DNA of 64,000 nucleotides from JAJXZJ01 sp050012855 (GTDB lineage: Bacteria > Verrucomicrobiota > Verrucomicrobiia > Limisphaerales > J093), in contig JBEKGJ010000001.1 of assembly GCA_050012855.1 (NCBI GenBank), positions 1 through 64,000 of the forward strand, in the 5' to 3' direction. A program made the position numbers and the translations under genes. The notes under the pieces are model-generated. The model saw only the letters and a list, made by a program, of their open reading frames with translations. It had not been told where the DNA came from and searched no databases. This document shows, in pieces, positions 38,335 to 46,715 of this stretch; position 1 is the first letter of the stretch, and each line of letters opens with the position of its first letter.

Positions 38335-40212
38335 TCAGTTGGATGCTTTGGCGCCGGGCGTGGCGTCGCCCGGACGAATGCCCAGGGTCCAGAGCATCAT
38401 CTCGCGCCACATTCGCTGAAACTCCGGACGTTCCCAGGTGTCCCGCGTGTGGCCGAGACCGTTATAGAGCACCCGGCCTTTGCCATAGGTCTTCGCCCAG
38501 GCCACGGCAAAATCGCGGTCCGTGCGATTCACGCCCTTGCAGGTCAGGTCCACCTTGTCCGCATCCAGGCGGAGCAGGACCCGGACGTTGTCGCGCGAGA
38601 AACTCTTGATCTGGTAGATTTCATCCTGGGCGCTGAACCGCAGCGGCAACTGGCTTAGCCCGGGGAAATCCGGCGCTTCCACCACCAGTGGGGCTTTGAA
38701 CTCGCCCCACGGATGGCCGTCGAAGTAGCCACCGATCATCGCGCCATAGTCAAGCCACGTCGTAAACGTGATGGCGGCGCTGTGAATGCCCAGAAAACCC
38801 TTTCCGTCGTCGCGCACGAACGACAGCAGGTCCGCCTTCTGGGCCTCGTCCATGTCGAGGTCGCCATCGGTGAAAAACACGACGGCATCGTAGCTGTCCA
38901 GGTTTTTGGCGCCCCACTTCAACGGTTTCTTGGTGATGGGAACGCAGTCGGTGTGAAAGCTAACATCCCACCAACCGCTCTCCTGTCCCAGTCGGAATAG
39001 CGTGGTCAGGGCGGAGGAAATCGAGTCGTGCTGATAGCCCTTGCCTTGGGCGATGAAGAGCACCTGGCGCTTCTCCTTCTCGCCGGCGGGTTCCGGCTTC
39101 AGGGCCTGGATTTCGTCAAACAGCTTGAGGAAACACCGCGCGGCCGTCTTTTGGCTACTCTTATAGTCGTCGCTTTGTCGCCGGCCGTAGAAGTCGCGCA
39201 AAAAGCCGGCGGCATCGGACCAGACCGTTTGCACCACTCCCTGGAACCTGGCTTTCATCCCCGGCGCGGACTCTTGTCTAAGTTTGATCATGTCCTGCAT
39301 TTGGCGGACCGCGATGTCGGGATTCGTCCAAGGGCAGGTCACGACGTTGAGCCCGTTCATGGCAAAGTGGACGGCGGTGGGATCGGCGCGCTCATAATGC
39401 CAGTCGCAGATGACCACATCCTTGGGGATGAGCTCCACGGCGCGGTGGGTGCCGTTGGCGCTGGCCTCCCATTCGCCCAGGCCCGAGGTTTTGCCATCAA
39501 GGAGCCGGTCACCCCAGATCCAGAGTTGCCGGTGTTTCGACTGAAGGTGGTCCCGGATCAACTTGACCTCGCCGGCGAACAATTCCGCCTTGCCCTTGCC
39601 GCCGCACCGGGGGCACTGGGCTTCGCCAAGGTAAAACACTTCGTCCATGCCGGCGTGGAAGGCGTCGGTCTCGAACGCGTCGCAGAGTTCATCCACCACG
39701 GGCAGGATCACTTCGTGCACCTTGGGATGCAGCGGGCAATAACTGCGGCAATAGAGCCCGTCCGGGTTGGGCCAGGCGTATTTCTCGGGGTTCTTGACCC
39801 ATGGCGTTTCGTCAAATTCCGGGTACACTTGGAGCAATTTGCCGACGGACCGTTGCCATGACTGGTGGCCGAGCAGGTTGATCTGCGGGATCAGGCGAAT
39901 CTGGTTGGTGCGGCAGACGGCGACCAGTTTGCGCACATCGGCCAGCGACAGCCCGGAAGGATTGGCCAACTCGGGGCGGCTCGTGAACTGATAGTTGAAA
40001 TCCACGCGCAGGATCAGGGTATTGACGGAGCGGGGCGCCAGCTCTTCCTGGATGAACTTCACAAACGCGTCCACCTGGCGGGGGTTGGGCGCGGCGATGC
40101 ACAACCCGCGGACGGGCAGCAAGTCATCCAGCGGAGCTTCGGCGCGGGCGCTCCACCCGGCAGCCAGGCAACCGAGGGCGATGAGGGCAAGATGCTGGAA
40201 GAGGGTCTTCAT
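38335..40212 (-). CDS. Fusion of GH20-like barrel and ThuA domain, exported
   Basis: 625 residues with a signal peptide (LFQHLALIALGCLAAGWSARA). Residues about 30-375 form a TIM-barrel-like domain resembling GH20 beta-hexosaminidases. It has RLIPQINLLGHQSW and FHAGMDEVFYLG, with the Asp190-Glu191 pair in the position of the GH20 catalytic DE. A CPRCGGKG Cys pair set follows. Residues about 385-615 form a ThuA (trehalose-utilisation-like, class I GATase-fold) domain: RQVLFIAQGKGYQHDS, AVVFFTDGDLD, FLGIHSAAITF, GRVLYNGLGHTRDTW. ThuA proteins are thought to act in sugar metabolism; this fusion suggests a periplasmic glycoside-processing enzyme. It is followed 19 bp upstream on the same strand by the DUF5009 gene, so they likely form an operon. 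Confidence 0.82.
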   Translation of the reverse strand: MKTLFQHLALIALGCLAAGWSARAEAPLDDLLPVRGLCIAAPNPRQVDAFVKFIQEELAPRSVNTLILRVDFNYQFTSRPELANPSGLSLADVRKLVAVCRTNQIRLIPQINLLGHQSWQRSVGKLLQVYPEFDETPWVKNPEKYAWPNPDGLYCRSYCPLHPKVHEVILPVVDELCDAFETDAFHAGMDEVFYLGEAQCPRCGGKGKAELFAGEVKLIRDHLQSKHRQLWIWGDRLLDGKTSGLGEWEASANGTHRAVELIPKDVVICDWHYERADPTAVHFAMNGLNVVTCPWTNPDIAVRQMQDMIKLRQESAPGMKARFQGVVQTVWSDAAGFLRDFYGRRQSDDYKSSQKTAARCFLKLFDEIQALKPEPAGEKEKRQVLFIAQGKGYQHDSISSALTTLFRLGQESGWWDVSFHTDCVPITKKPLKWGAKNLDSYDAVVFFTDGDLDMDEAQKADLLSFVRDDGKGFLGIHSAAITFTTWLDYGAMIGGYFDGHPWGEFKAPLVVEAPDFPGLSQLPLRFSAQDEIYQIKSFSRDNVRVLLRLDADKVDLTCKGVNRTDRDFAVAWAKTYGKGRVLYNGLGHTRDTWERPEFQRMWREMMLWTLGIRPGDATPGAKASN

Positions 40213-40230
40213 AAATCAGGTTCGTTCGCG

Positions 40231-41523
40231 CTAAAGCCGGAGGCGGAAGCCCAGGCGGTTAAGTCCCGCGGTGGCGGCCAGGACTACCACCGCACAAGCG
40301 GCCGAGCGCGCGAGCGCACAGGCCAGATTCAGCCCGGCCAGGTGGCCGTACCCATCTCCGATCCCGAGCAGGTCAAGCACCGACGGCAGCATCTCCGAAA
40401 GCAGATACGCCAGGAGCACGTTGCCCCCGGCGAGGGCGAGCGTCCGGGCCACGCGGCCGGCCGGACGCACGTCCGCCAGCCAGTGGAACAGCAGCCAGAG
40501 CGCGGCGGTGATGGCACAAGCCCAGAGGCACCAGGAGGGCGTGGCGCGGTTCTTGTTGATGCCGTAAAGGCCGTTCAGCAGGAGCGCGCCGGCGCTGCAC
40601 CCGGCGATGAACCACAGGGTGAACCGCACGCGCGAGCGCAGGCCGGCGGTGTCCGGTGTCAGGAGAACCGTGGCCAGCAGCAAACCGGCGACGGTGATGG
40701 AGGGCAGCGCGCCCAACGTGTCGCCGATGCCGACGATGTGCCCGAGCCACCAGCCATCGAAGGCGCCGGTTCGCGCGGCCGGATACAGGCAAAGCAGCAA
40801 CACCATGCCGCCGAGCAATGCGGTTCGGTGGCAGCGAAAGACCAGGAAGACGAGCGCGCCCACTCCATAAGCCCAGCCAATCAATCCGAGAATCCCATAC
40901 CAACTGCTCTGGATCGAGAAGGGCGAGAGCGACAGGATGCGCTCGTCATGCCCGCCCCGAAACACCAACGCCAGGCTGATCAAACCGAGAAAGCCCGCGA
41001 CCCGCAGCCATCCGCCGACGATGCGGAGGGTCGGCGCGTGGCGTTCCGAGTGATCCCAGGGCTCGGGCAACGAAATCGCGCTGAAGGCCAGCAGAGCGGC
41101 GAGGTACATCAGGACGGACCACGCGGTGGCGGACCAGCCCATCTTGTCGGTTGAAGGATTGTCGTGGACCATCATGATGCCGACGACCAGGAGCGAAAGC
41201 GAGCGGATCAGCACGTGGAGCAGCGTCTTCGCCAGAGAGTCGCCCCGGCGGAGGCGCGACCCGAGCGCAAACGGGATGGACATGCCGACCACGAAGAGAA
41301 ACCCGGGAAAAACCAGGTCAACAAACGTCATTCCGCTCCGGCCCGCGAAATGTCTCATCCAGGCCGGCACGATCTCGTGAGGCGCGCCCGCGAGATCGTT
41401 CACGAAGATCATGGTGAAGACGATCAGCCCGCGCAGGGCGTCAATGGAGACGATCCGCGGGCGGGTCGCCGAACCGGGCGGCACATCCACCGCTCGGGAA
41501 GATTCAGTCGGGGTGCTCACCAT
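40231..41523 (-). CDS. DUF5009-family acyltransferase-like membrane protein
   Basis: 430 residues. RIVSIDALRGLIVFTMIFVN and the second segment FVDLVFPGFLFVVGMSIPFAL define the DUF5009 family; about 11 helices follow. It is a paralogue of the protein at 27650-28783. It is the first gene of a two-gene minus unit with the GH20-like/ThuA fusion (18 bp apart), which suggests it works on the same sugars, for example acetylating a glycan at the inner membrane. That role is inferred from HGSNAT-related proteins. Confidence 0.88.
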   Translation of the reverse strand: MVSTPTESSRAVDVPPGSATRPRIVSIDALRGLIVFTMIFVNDLAGAPHEIVPAWMRHFAGRSGMTFVDLVFPGFLFVVGMSIPFALGSRLRRGDSLAKTLLHVLIRSLSLLVVGIMMVHDNPSTDKMGWSATAWSVLMYLAALLAFSAISLPEPWDHSERHAPTLRIVGGWLRVAGFLGLISLALVFRGGHDERILSLSPFSIQSSWYGILGLIGWAYGVGALVFLVFRCHRTALLGGMVLLLCLYPAARTGAFDGWWLGHIVGIGDTLGALPSITVAGLLLATVLLTPDTAGLRSRVRFTLWFIAGCSAGALLLNGLYGINKNRATPSWCLWACAITAALWLLFHWLADVRPAGRVARTLALAGGNVLLAYLLSEMLPSVLDLLGIGDGYGHLAGLNLACALARSAACAVVVLAATAGLNRLGFRLRL

Positions 41524-42177
41524 TTTCAGTCAAGGCTGCATTCCGAACCGACCGAACAAACCCGTCACCCGGTCCGGCAAGAAACGTTGCGCGTGTTGAG
41601 GTCATGGCGGAAGGATTTGCCGTCGCCACCCAAATTACAAGCCTGCGAAACCATGAGCGCCCGCCGGCCGCAGTCTGAAAGAGGGCAGTGCGCATCGGCA
41701 ACGCATTGGAGCAAGGACCAAGTTAGGCCCGTCAGGGCCGGCGCGGGTGAGCAAGCGGACGCGCGCGGAGACGACAATGACGGCGGGCGGAGCGCGGAGC
41801 GATGGCGCAAGGGAACTCGCGGCAAACTGAACCGCCAGTCGTGTAGTCAGAGGAAGGCTGGCCAAAAGAAGCCATTATCAAGAACTGACGGCTTCACCCA
41901 TGAGCATGTCCCCCACGGCCGCCCGGACGATCAACGCGAGCGCGCCCGCGCCTCGTGCGTGCGAGGGTGTCGTCAGCCCGCGGCGGCGCAACGACTTCGG
42001 CGCCCGCGCCGGCCCAAGTACGACGCTCATCAACGGGCACCCGGCTGGTTTGACTGGGTGGGGCGGGCGCGGAGAGGCTGGCACACGTCCAAGGGAGTCC
42101 CGACCCTGGGCCGTCGGGGCCGGCTGAGGAGGGAAAGCTAATTACAAGGTCAGCCCGGTTCCACTTCGGCCGGGCTC
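41524..42177. other. Spacer upstream of DUF5009 gene, no gene recognised
   Basis: 654 bp between the DUF5009 start and the distal end of the cassette array. Frames are Arg/Pro/Ser-rich and match no family I recognise. I see no RNA gene or repeat in it. Confidence 0.4.
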
Positions 42178-42241
42178 GTTCAACCACGCATTGTATTGAG
42201 GCTCGCCGACTCGCTCAATGCAATGCCTTGGTGTGTTAGGT
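42178..42241 (-). other. attC site 8 (last of array)
   Basis: On the minus strand it runs from ACCTAAC to GTTGAAC, both fitting RYYYAAC/GTTRRRY, over 64 bp. The arms GCATTGCATTGAG and CTCAATACAATGC are imperfectly complementary. It follows the 194-residue cassette protein and closes the array. Confidence 0.75.
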
Positions 42242-42242
42242 G

Positions 42243-42827
42243 TCATTCGGATAACGATTTATGAAACCAGATAATCTCATTGTTTTGACTTCTTCCTGTC
42301 ACAAACCTAAAACGCCTCACTTGGTGTGTGTGAATAATGGCAACGGTATAATCCACAACTATTTCTACATCTCCATTTGTAATACCTACGATTGGCAGCG
42401 GAATCCGAGTAGATGTTGTCTCACCGGGATTCAGAACAGGTATAGATTCATGGGAATCTCTGACCATCAATGCCATCGGCTTAGCATACCACTCAACATG
42501 CCCACCTTCAGTCTCAAGTCGCCTAACGGAACACTGGCGCTTCACGTCATAGATCGGCGTCTGGCCAGAATTGCTAATGCGAAATTGAGATGTCATTGGC
42601 TGGCCTGGGTCAATCGTGGTATCTGGCTCAACCGCAATTTGTGGGCGAAGCAAATAATATGAGCCAACCAAAGTCAAAACGAATGTTATTAGGGCGTAAA
42701 CCCATCCAGTCGGAGATAAAACGCCTAGAACGCAACGTGCAAATCCTGTGCGGGATGGCTCTTGGGGTTCTGGCTGGACTCTTTGTCGCCTTGCTTGCTT
42801 ATCTTGCTTCTTGCGATGTTTTCCCAT
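42243..42827 (-). CDS. Cassette 8: membrane-anchored protein of unknown function
   Basis: 194 residues. A basic N-terminus (MGKHRKKQDKQARRQR) precedes one membrane helix (WVYALITFVLTLVGSYYLL). A beta-rich extracytoplasmic domain follows, with IDPGQPMTSQFRISNSGQTP and VLNPGETTSTRIPLP. The pattern resembles small Ig-like domains that follow a signal anchor. No catalytic residues can be picked out. It lies between attC 7 and attC 8 and begins 25 bp after the attC 7 core. AT content is higher than in the flanking chromosome, as usual for cassettes. Confidence 0.75.
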   Translation of the reverse strand: MGKHRKKQDKQARRQRVQPEPQEPSRTGFARCVLGVLSPTGWVYALITFVLTLVGSYYLLRPQIAVEPDTTIDPGQPMTSQFRISNSGQTPIYDVKRQCSVRRLETEGGHVEWYAKPMALMVRDSHESIPVLNPGETTSTRIPLPIVGITNGDVEIVVDYTVAIIHTHQVRRFRFVTGRSQNNEIIWFHKSLSE

Positions 42828-42851
42828 GAAATCAAAACGTGCGACAATGAC

Positions 42852-42953
42852 ACCTAACGGCGAGCGTCAGCCACGGGAGGCAGCCGCCGCCGCCGCCCGA
42901 ATGCAGCCTGGGCGAAACGGCTGCCTCCCGTTGGGTGCACGCTCTGGTTGGGC
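42852..42953 (-). other. attC site 7
   Basis: Minus strand: GCCCAAC to GTTAGGT, 102 bp, with long complementary arms GGGAGGCAGCCG and CGGCTGCCTCCC. Sequence differs from the other attC sites apart from the cores. Confidence 0.8.
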
Positions 42954-42963
42954 CAAGTCGTTC

Positions 42964-43407
42964 TCAATCAATAAACTCCCACTTGAAGAATGAGCCGTCC
43001 CGCAGCTTGAACACCATCTCGACGCCAAAGCGCCGCGTCAACTCACGCTGAACAATAACGCCTGTGCCGCGCTTCGGAATCTCAAACTGCTCACCGACTG
43101 CCTGAACTGTGGGGAAGCGTGTGAGCAAACGCTCCTCAGGCGTAAGCGAATCCCACTGCTCAGTGATGACCTGCTCAACGCAACGCTGTAACTCGACGCC
43201 GGGCAAATGTTCCGCCGGCATCTTCGGCAACAAATGACGGCAAGCACCAGTCTCAAGCTCGCGCTGAACCTGCTCCCGCAACCGTGCTACCGTCTCAGGT
43301 TTGACGCCGCGAACGGAAGCGAACCACTCCTGAGCGAGCGCGGCAGGCGAGGTTTCTTTGCGGGCAGCTCGCGGTCCGCGTGGAATGATGATGAAGTCTG
43401 AGGACAT
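42964..43407 (-). CDS. Cassette 7: small soluble protein of unknown function
   Basis: 147 residues starting MSSDFIIIPRGPRAARKETS at 43407, a start 9 bp inside the attC 6 boundary; longer in-frame starts would lie in the attC. Mostly helical in the middle (VKPETVARLREQVQRELE) and ending in a beta-rich tail (GVIVQRELTRRFGVEMVF, FFKWEFID). No family recognised. It has no signal or membrane segment, so it is probably cytosolic. Confidence 0.7.
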   Translation of the reverse strand: MSSDFIIIPRGPRAARKETSPAALAQEWFASVRGVKPETVARLREQVQRELETGACRHLLPKMPAEHLPGVELQRCVEQVITEQWDSLTPEERLLTRFPTVQAVGEQFEIPKRGTGVIVQRELTRRFGVEMVFKLRDGSFFKWEFID

Positions 43408-43415
43408 ACTAAGTG

Positions 43416-43510
43416 GCCCAACGTAGCTGAGCCACCGCCGACTCGCGACGTGAACCGCTACAGCGGAACTGACCGCGCCAACGGCGGTTGGCTCCGGCGA
43501 CTTGTTAGGC
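43416..43510 (-). other. attC site 6
   Basis: 95 bp from GCCTAAC to GTTGGGC on the minus strand. Its arms GTCGCCGGAGCCAACCGCC and GGCGGTGGCTCAGC pair imperfectly. It is over 90% identical to attC 5 and attC 2. Confidence 0.9.
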
Positions 43511-43520
43511 CACTGGTCTC

Positions 43521-43940
43521 TCATACAACAAATCCTCGCGTCCGTTTTGCCGCGAATAGCTTGCCGTAGGCTATCTTGCCAAACAATCCCTTCTTGTAAG
43601 GCACGCAAACATCTACTGCCTCACCGTTCTGATGCTCCAAGCCCACGCAGATGGCGTCTGTCTTTTCGGTCTCGCCGGGTCGAATCGTGCGAATGTCATA
43701 GCAAATGGCGGCTGCTCGAATCTGGCCAGCGGCTGCTCGCTGACGAAATGCCTGTGTCATCATGTCAATAAGCTGCTGCGATGGTGGACGCTCTGTCCCG
43801 TCGTATGCAGCCTCGGCTGTAATTTCTCCGGCTGCGGTCATCACCGCACCGAAAGGATAAAACTCTCCGTGCTTCGCGAGCATCTGCTGCGTGAATGGAA
43901 GCTGTGCGTTCAGTAGTTGGTCGAGGTCTGGATGTGCCAT
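43521..43940 (-). CDS. Cassette 6: small soluble protein of unknown function
   Basis: 139 residues starting MAHPDLDQLLNAQLPFTQQM at 43940, 13 bp after attC 5. It has an alpha/beta pattern: EFYPFGAVMTAAGEIT, a helix QQLIDMMTQAFRQRAAAG, then strands AAAICYDIRTI, DAICVGLEHQNGEAVDVCV. The layout 'FxPFGAVxxxxGE ... AICYD ... GEA' looks like a recurrent family of small hypothetical proteins (from memory, unverified). No catalytic motif. Confidence 0.75.
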   Translation of the reverse strand: MAHPDLDQLLNAQLPFTQQMLAKHGEFYPFGAVMTAAGEITAEAAYDGTERPPSQQLIDMMTQAFRQRAAAGQIRAAAICYDIRTIRPGETEKTDAICVGLEHQNGEAVDVCVPYKKGLFGKIAYGKLFAAKRTRGFVV

Positions 43941-43952
43941 AACGTGTAAGTG

Positions 43953-44051
43953 GCCTAACGAAAAAAGCTGAGCCACCGCCGACTCGCGACGTGAACCGCG
44001 ACAGCGGAACTGACAGCGCCAATGGCGGTTGGCTCCGGCGACTTGTTAGGC
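43953..44051 (-). other. attC site 5
   Basis: 99 bp, GCCTAAC to GTTAGGC. Nearly identical in sequence to attC 6 and attC 2 across both arms and the central ACGTGAACCGC spacer. Confidence 0.9.
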
Positions 44052-44064
44052 GACATTTCTAAAC

Positions 44065-44316
44065 TCATCTTATAGAATCGTGATACCTCTGCAACGAATC
44101 AAGGATCATGCCATCGAAGACCTTCGCCCCGAAAGCAAGCCACACAAGAACGCCTACGACTATAATCGCAATCCATCCCATCGCGTCAAGCTTCTCTCCT
44201 GGCGCAAGCGGTCTGGTGTCCTCGACGCGTGCTCCACGAATCAACCAAATCACAAGTCCAGCCGACACAGTCAGCGAAACCACAATCCCTATTCTGTATA
44301 AAACAAGCTCGGACAT
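44065..44316 (-). CDS. Cassette 5: small two-helix membrane protein
   Basis: 83 residues. MSELVLYRIGIVVSLTVSAG begins a first helix (about 5-25), and a second helix (AMGWIAIIVVGVLVWLAFG) lies near 45-64, with a short Arg/Asp-rich loop between. Such tiny double-helix proteins are frequent cassette products and candidates for membrane-acting toxins or modulators; nothing in the sequence decides. Start at 44316 lies 21 bp after the attC 4 core. Confidence 0.7.
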   Translation of the reverse strand: MSELVLYRIGIVVSLTVSAGLVIWLIRGARVEDTRPLAPGEKLDAMGWIAIIVVGVLVWLAFGAKVFDGMILDSLQRYHDSIR

Positions 44317-44336
44317 GGTGCAAGTGTGTGTATGTC

Positions 44337-44444
44337 GCCTAACGATCCAAAGCTGAGCCACGGCGCGAACGACTGCAAGCGTGGAATTGTGGCAATGCCT
44401 CAGCTAACGGCGAACTCGCCGTTGGCTCCAGCGCGGTGTTAGGC
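44337..44444 (-). other. attC site 4
   Basis: 108 bp, GCCTAAC to GTTAGGC, with GGAGCCAACGGCGAG and GTGGCTCAGC arms. Related to but distinct from the attC 2/5/6 group. Confidence 0.85.
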
Positions 44445-44451
44445 TGCGCGC

Positions 44452-44703
44452 TCATACCAACTCAAGACACTTCTCATGCCAGATGCCGGGAATGCCCTCG
44501 ACCTTGTATACCTCATCGCCTCCGTGATAAAATCCATGCAACTCCACCTTTCCGGTCTTCCCGGCGAACTCTAGCTGCTCCGCCTGTAATGGGTGGTGAT
44601 ACTTCCAAGTCCGCATGAACTCCTCAAGCATCTCTCTCTTGGCGACTCGAACAAGAGAGCCAGACGGATATTCCTGCTGCATTGGGCCTTTGGTGCTTCC
44701 CAT
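44452..44703 (-). CDS. Cassette 4: small protein of unknown function
   Basis: 83 residues from MGSTKGPMQQEYPSGSLVRV at 44703. It continues with VAKREMLEEFMRTWKYHHPL and a beta-rich end (GKVELHGFYHGGDEVYKVEG). The 'GxxVxVxGFYHGGDxxYxVEGIPGxWH' end looks like a small SH3-like barrel, perhaps a ligand-binding or adaptor protein (inference from pattern only). No signal peptide. It lies between attC 3 and attC 4. Confidence 0.7.
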   Translation of the reverse strand: MGSTKGPMQQEYPSGSLVRVAKREMLEEFMRTWKYHHPLQAEQLEFAGKTGKVELHGFYHGGDEVYKVEGIPGIWHEKCLELV

Positions 44704-44714
44704 AAACTTTCGCG

Positions 44715-44841
44715 GCCTAACGATCCAAAGCTGAGCCACGCCGACCGACAGGTGGCTCCGCTGGCTCGATAATCGTTGTATAACCCAAGCCATTCATAAA
44801 CTCAAGGGGCAGTCGGCGTTGGCTCCGGCGCGGTGTTAGGC
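44715..44841 (-). other. attC site 3
   Basis: 127 bp, GCCTAAC to GTTAGGC, the longest site. The arms are CGCCGGAGCCAACGCCGAC and GTCGGCGTGGCTCAGC; the extra length is in the central loop. Its left core supplies the stop codon of cassette 3. Confidence 0.85.
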
Positions 44842-45714
44842 GGCTTGTTCTCGTCCCCAACTCTTCGGGAACTCAATGGGTGGATTCTGGTTACACTCGC
44901 GACAATACCAATACTCTTTTCGACCTGCGACGAGCGACTTCCTGATGGATTCAGCAATAGGCGGTGACGCATCTATAAGCTGCTTTTGGTGCTCAGGCGT
45001 CCCACGGGGTGCGCCTACCAAAGCCGGTCGCTTGATGGAAGTCTCGCCAGACAGGCCGCCGCCCAACGAAATTTCGGCGGCCGAATGCGCGGCGACCGTG
45101 CCCATCGTGACGATGCTTGCATCTACTCCTACTGAATACACCCTTTTGCAGCCAGGACACTGTAACTTAGGAAACTTGTTCTGTGCATCGGCGTGCTCTG
45201 TTGTATCCCGTGCCGCCGCTTCGGATGCCTCTGATTGCGCTTCCCTCGAAATTGGAATCTGTGTTCGGAAGTAGAGATTAACTGCGTTTGGGCTATTTAT
45301 ATCCATAATGTCTGGCCGAACCGTAAAGTCCCCGTTTTTGATAAGACGAGATACCGTGGATACGTCCTCCATGCTCAACGAACCCTTACAAGTCCTAACA
45401 ATATCCAAGGTAGCCGCCTCCAAGAAAATGAAATCAGTGGCGTCCCTGGCGTTCGCCAACCATATTCCGATGCAAGACTCGCTGCTCCCCAATTTCTCAT
45501 AAATCGGTTTCCAAGCGCGGTTTTTCGTCCGCACGTTAATTGACTCCTGTATCATCGCATCCAATGCCACACCTGCACGAGGCGAGGGTACGGCAGGAGC
45601 CGGGGTAGCTGCCACAGGTGGTGAAGCTGGGCGATTTTCTGTATTATTATTCTGTGATGCTGCTGGTTCAATGGGCTTGGGCGTTTTCCTGAACAGTTTG
45701 CTCCAGAAGCTCAT
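44836..45714 (-). CDS. Cassette 3: zinc-ribbon-containing protein of unknown function
   Basis: 292 residues. A basic start MSFWSKLFRKTPKPIEP and a Pro/Ala-rich linker (to about 45) precede a helical domain with GVALDAMIQESINVRTKNRA and DATDFIFLEAATLDIVRTCK. Two Cys pairs (CPGCKRVYSVGVD and YWYCRECNQNPP) probably bind zinc. No signal peptide. The stop codon TAA is part of the GCCTAAC core of attC 3 (44836-44838). It looks like a regulatory or binding protein; no family recognised. Confidence 0.72.
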   Translation of the reverse strand: MSFWSKLFRKTPKPIEPAASQNNNTENRPASPPVAATPAPAVPSPRAGVALDAMIQESINVRTKNRAWKPIYEKLGSSESCIGIWLANARDATDFIFLEAATLDIVRTCKGSLSMEDVSTVSRLIKNGDFTVRPDIMDINSPNAVNLYFRTQIPISREAQSEASEAAARDTTEHADAQNKFPKLQCPGCKRVYSVGVDASIVTMGTVAAHSAAEISLGGGLSGETSIKRPALVGAPRGTPEHQKQLIDASPPIAESIRKSLVAGRKEYWYCRECNQNPPIEFPKSWGREQAA

Positions 45715-45745
45715 ATTTATCCTTTCGTGTTGTGAATTCGGTGCA

Positions 45746-45844
45746 GCCTAACGTAGAAAGCTGAGCCACCGCCGACTCGCGACGTGAACCGCGATAGCGG
45801 AACTGACAGCGCCAACGGCGGTTGGCTCCGGCGACTTGTTAGGC
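45746..45844 (-). other. attC site 2
   Basis: 99 bp, GCCTAAC to GTTAGGC. It is nearly identical to attC 5 and 6, including the GGAGCCAACCGCCGTTGG arm. Confidence 0.9.
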
Positions 45845-45866
45845 AGCAGAATCATTCAGTCCTTAT

Positions 45867-46568
45867 TTATTTCTTTTCAAGGAATATAGCTCGCTCCTCT
45901 GCGAACTGTCCATGATCCTTTGGCTCCGTCGGATTTAGTCCACTTTGCTTGTCCTTCAGATAGGCTCGAAAATTCTTAGTCCAATAAAATGCAACCTGCT
46001 GCTTCGTCGGCTTACCATTGATTGAAATATCTGCAACGCCGGGTCCTCCCAAAGCCGGACGGCCACCGACTTCTCTGATTTGGTAGCCATCGTCTGAAAA
46101 GATAACCTTCCCGACAGTCACGATGGTCAAAGGTGGGCCGCCAATGTCATTAGTCTTGTTAAGGCGGTCAGTCGGCACAATCACTAGGAAGCCGTTGGTG
46201 AGGTCTGCGGTTGTGAATATGCCCATGTAATCCATGTCTGGCTCATATTTCAGCTTCGCCCAACGACAACAAAATGTCTCTGGTTTCGCCGGGTCATCAA
46301 ACTCGGCACAAGCCCAATCTTCTCCATCCGGCATTATCCATCTCGTGACTTTGAAATTTCCTTTGGCAACCAAAGTTGCGCCGGGGATAGGTCTGTCGAA
46401 TATCAATGAACCATTCCAGTTAAGTCCCCCAATTTTTGGAGCGCCTGGCTTTGCATTCTTGTTCATTTCGCTAAATGGCACAAATTTACTTTCTTGAGCG
46501 AGAACAGTAATTGCTACCGTGAATATCACGGTGAGAATGCCAAGTGCTGAAGCGATTGTTTTCTTCAT
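45867..46568 (-). CDS. Cassette 2: exported protein of unknown function
   Basis: 233 residues from MKKTIASALGILTVIFTVAI, a clear signal peptide with cleavage near VLAQES. The mature part is beta-rich, with WACAEFDDPAKPETFCC carrying Cys residues and VGKVIFSDDGYQIREVGG. It is probably periplasmic or secreted. No enzyme motif. Starts 49 bp after the attC 1 core; an in-frame start at 46640 would lie inside attC 1 and give no signal peptide. Confidence 0.75.
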   Translation of the reverse strand: MKKTIASALGILTVIFTVAITVLAQESKFVPFSEMNKNAKPGAPKIGGLNWNGSLIFDRPIPGATLVAKGNFKVTRWIMPDGEDWACAEFDDPAKPETFCCRWAKLKYEPDMDYMGIFTTADLTNGFLVIVPTDRLNKTNDIGGPPLTIVTVGKVIFSDDGYQIREVGGRPALGGPGVADISINGKPTKQQVAFYWTKNFRAYLKDKQSGLNPTEPKDHGQFAEERAIFLEKK

Positions 46569-46616
46569 ACGTTCGGTTTTATTGTTTTGGTTGTGCTTAT
46601 GTGGCGGACAAATGCT

Positions 46617-46715
46617 GCCTAACGTCCAGAGCTCAGGCACGCGGGACCAAATGACGTGAACCGCGAAGCGGAACTGAGAGCGCCATCCCGCGTTGCCTGC
46701 AGCGATTTGTTAGGC
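46617..46715 (-). other. attC site 1
   Basis: 99 bp, GCCTAAC to GTTAGGC, with TGCAGGCAACGCGGGATGG and CCCGCGTGCCTGAGC arms. It follows the first cassette gene, whose stop codon lies in the left core (46710-46712). Confidence 0.85.

Noticed and set aside
42852..46715. CRISPR or transposon ends at the repeated GCCTAAC/GTTAGGC sites
   Set aside because: Sites alternate with different genes, have attC core pairs and hairpin arms, and no transposase or cas gene is present.
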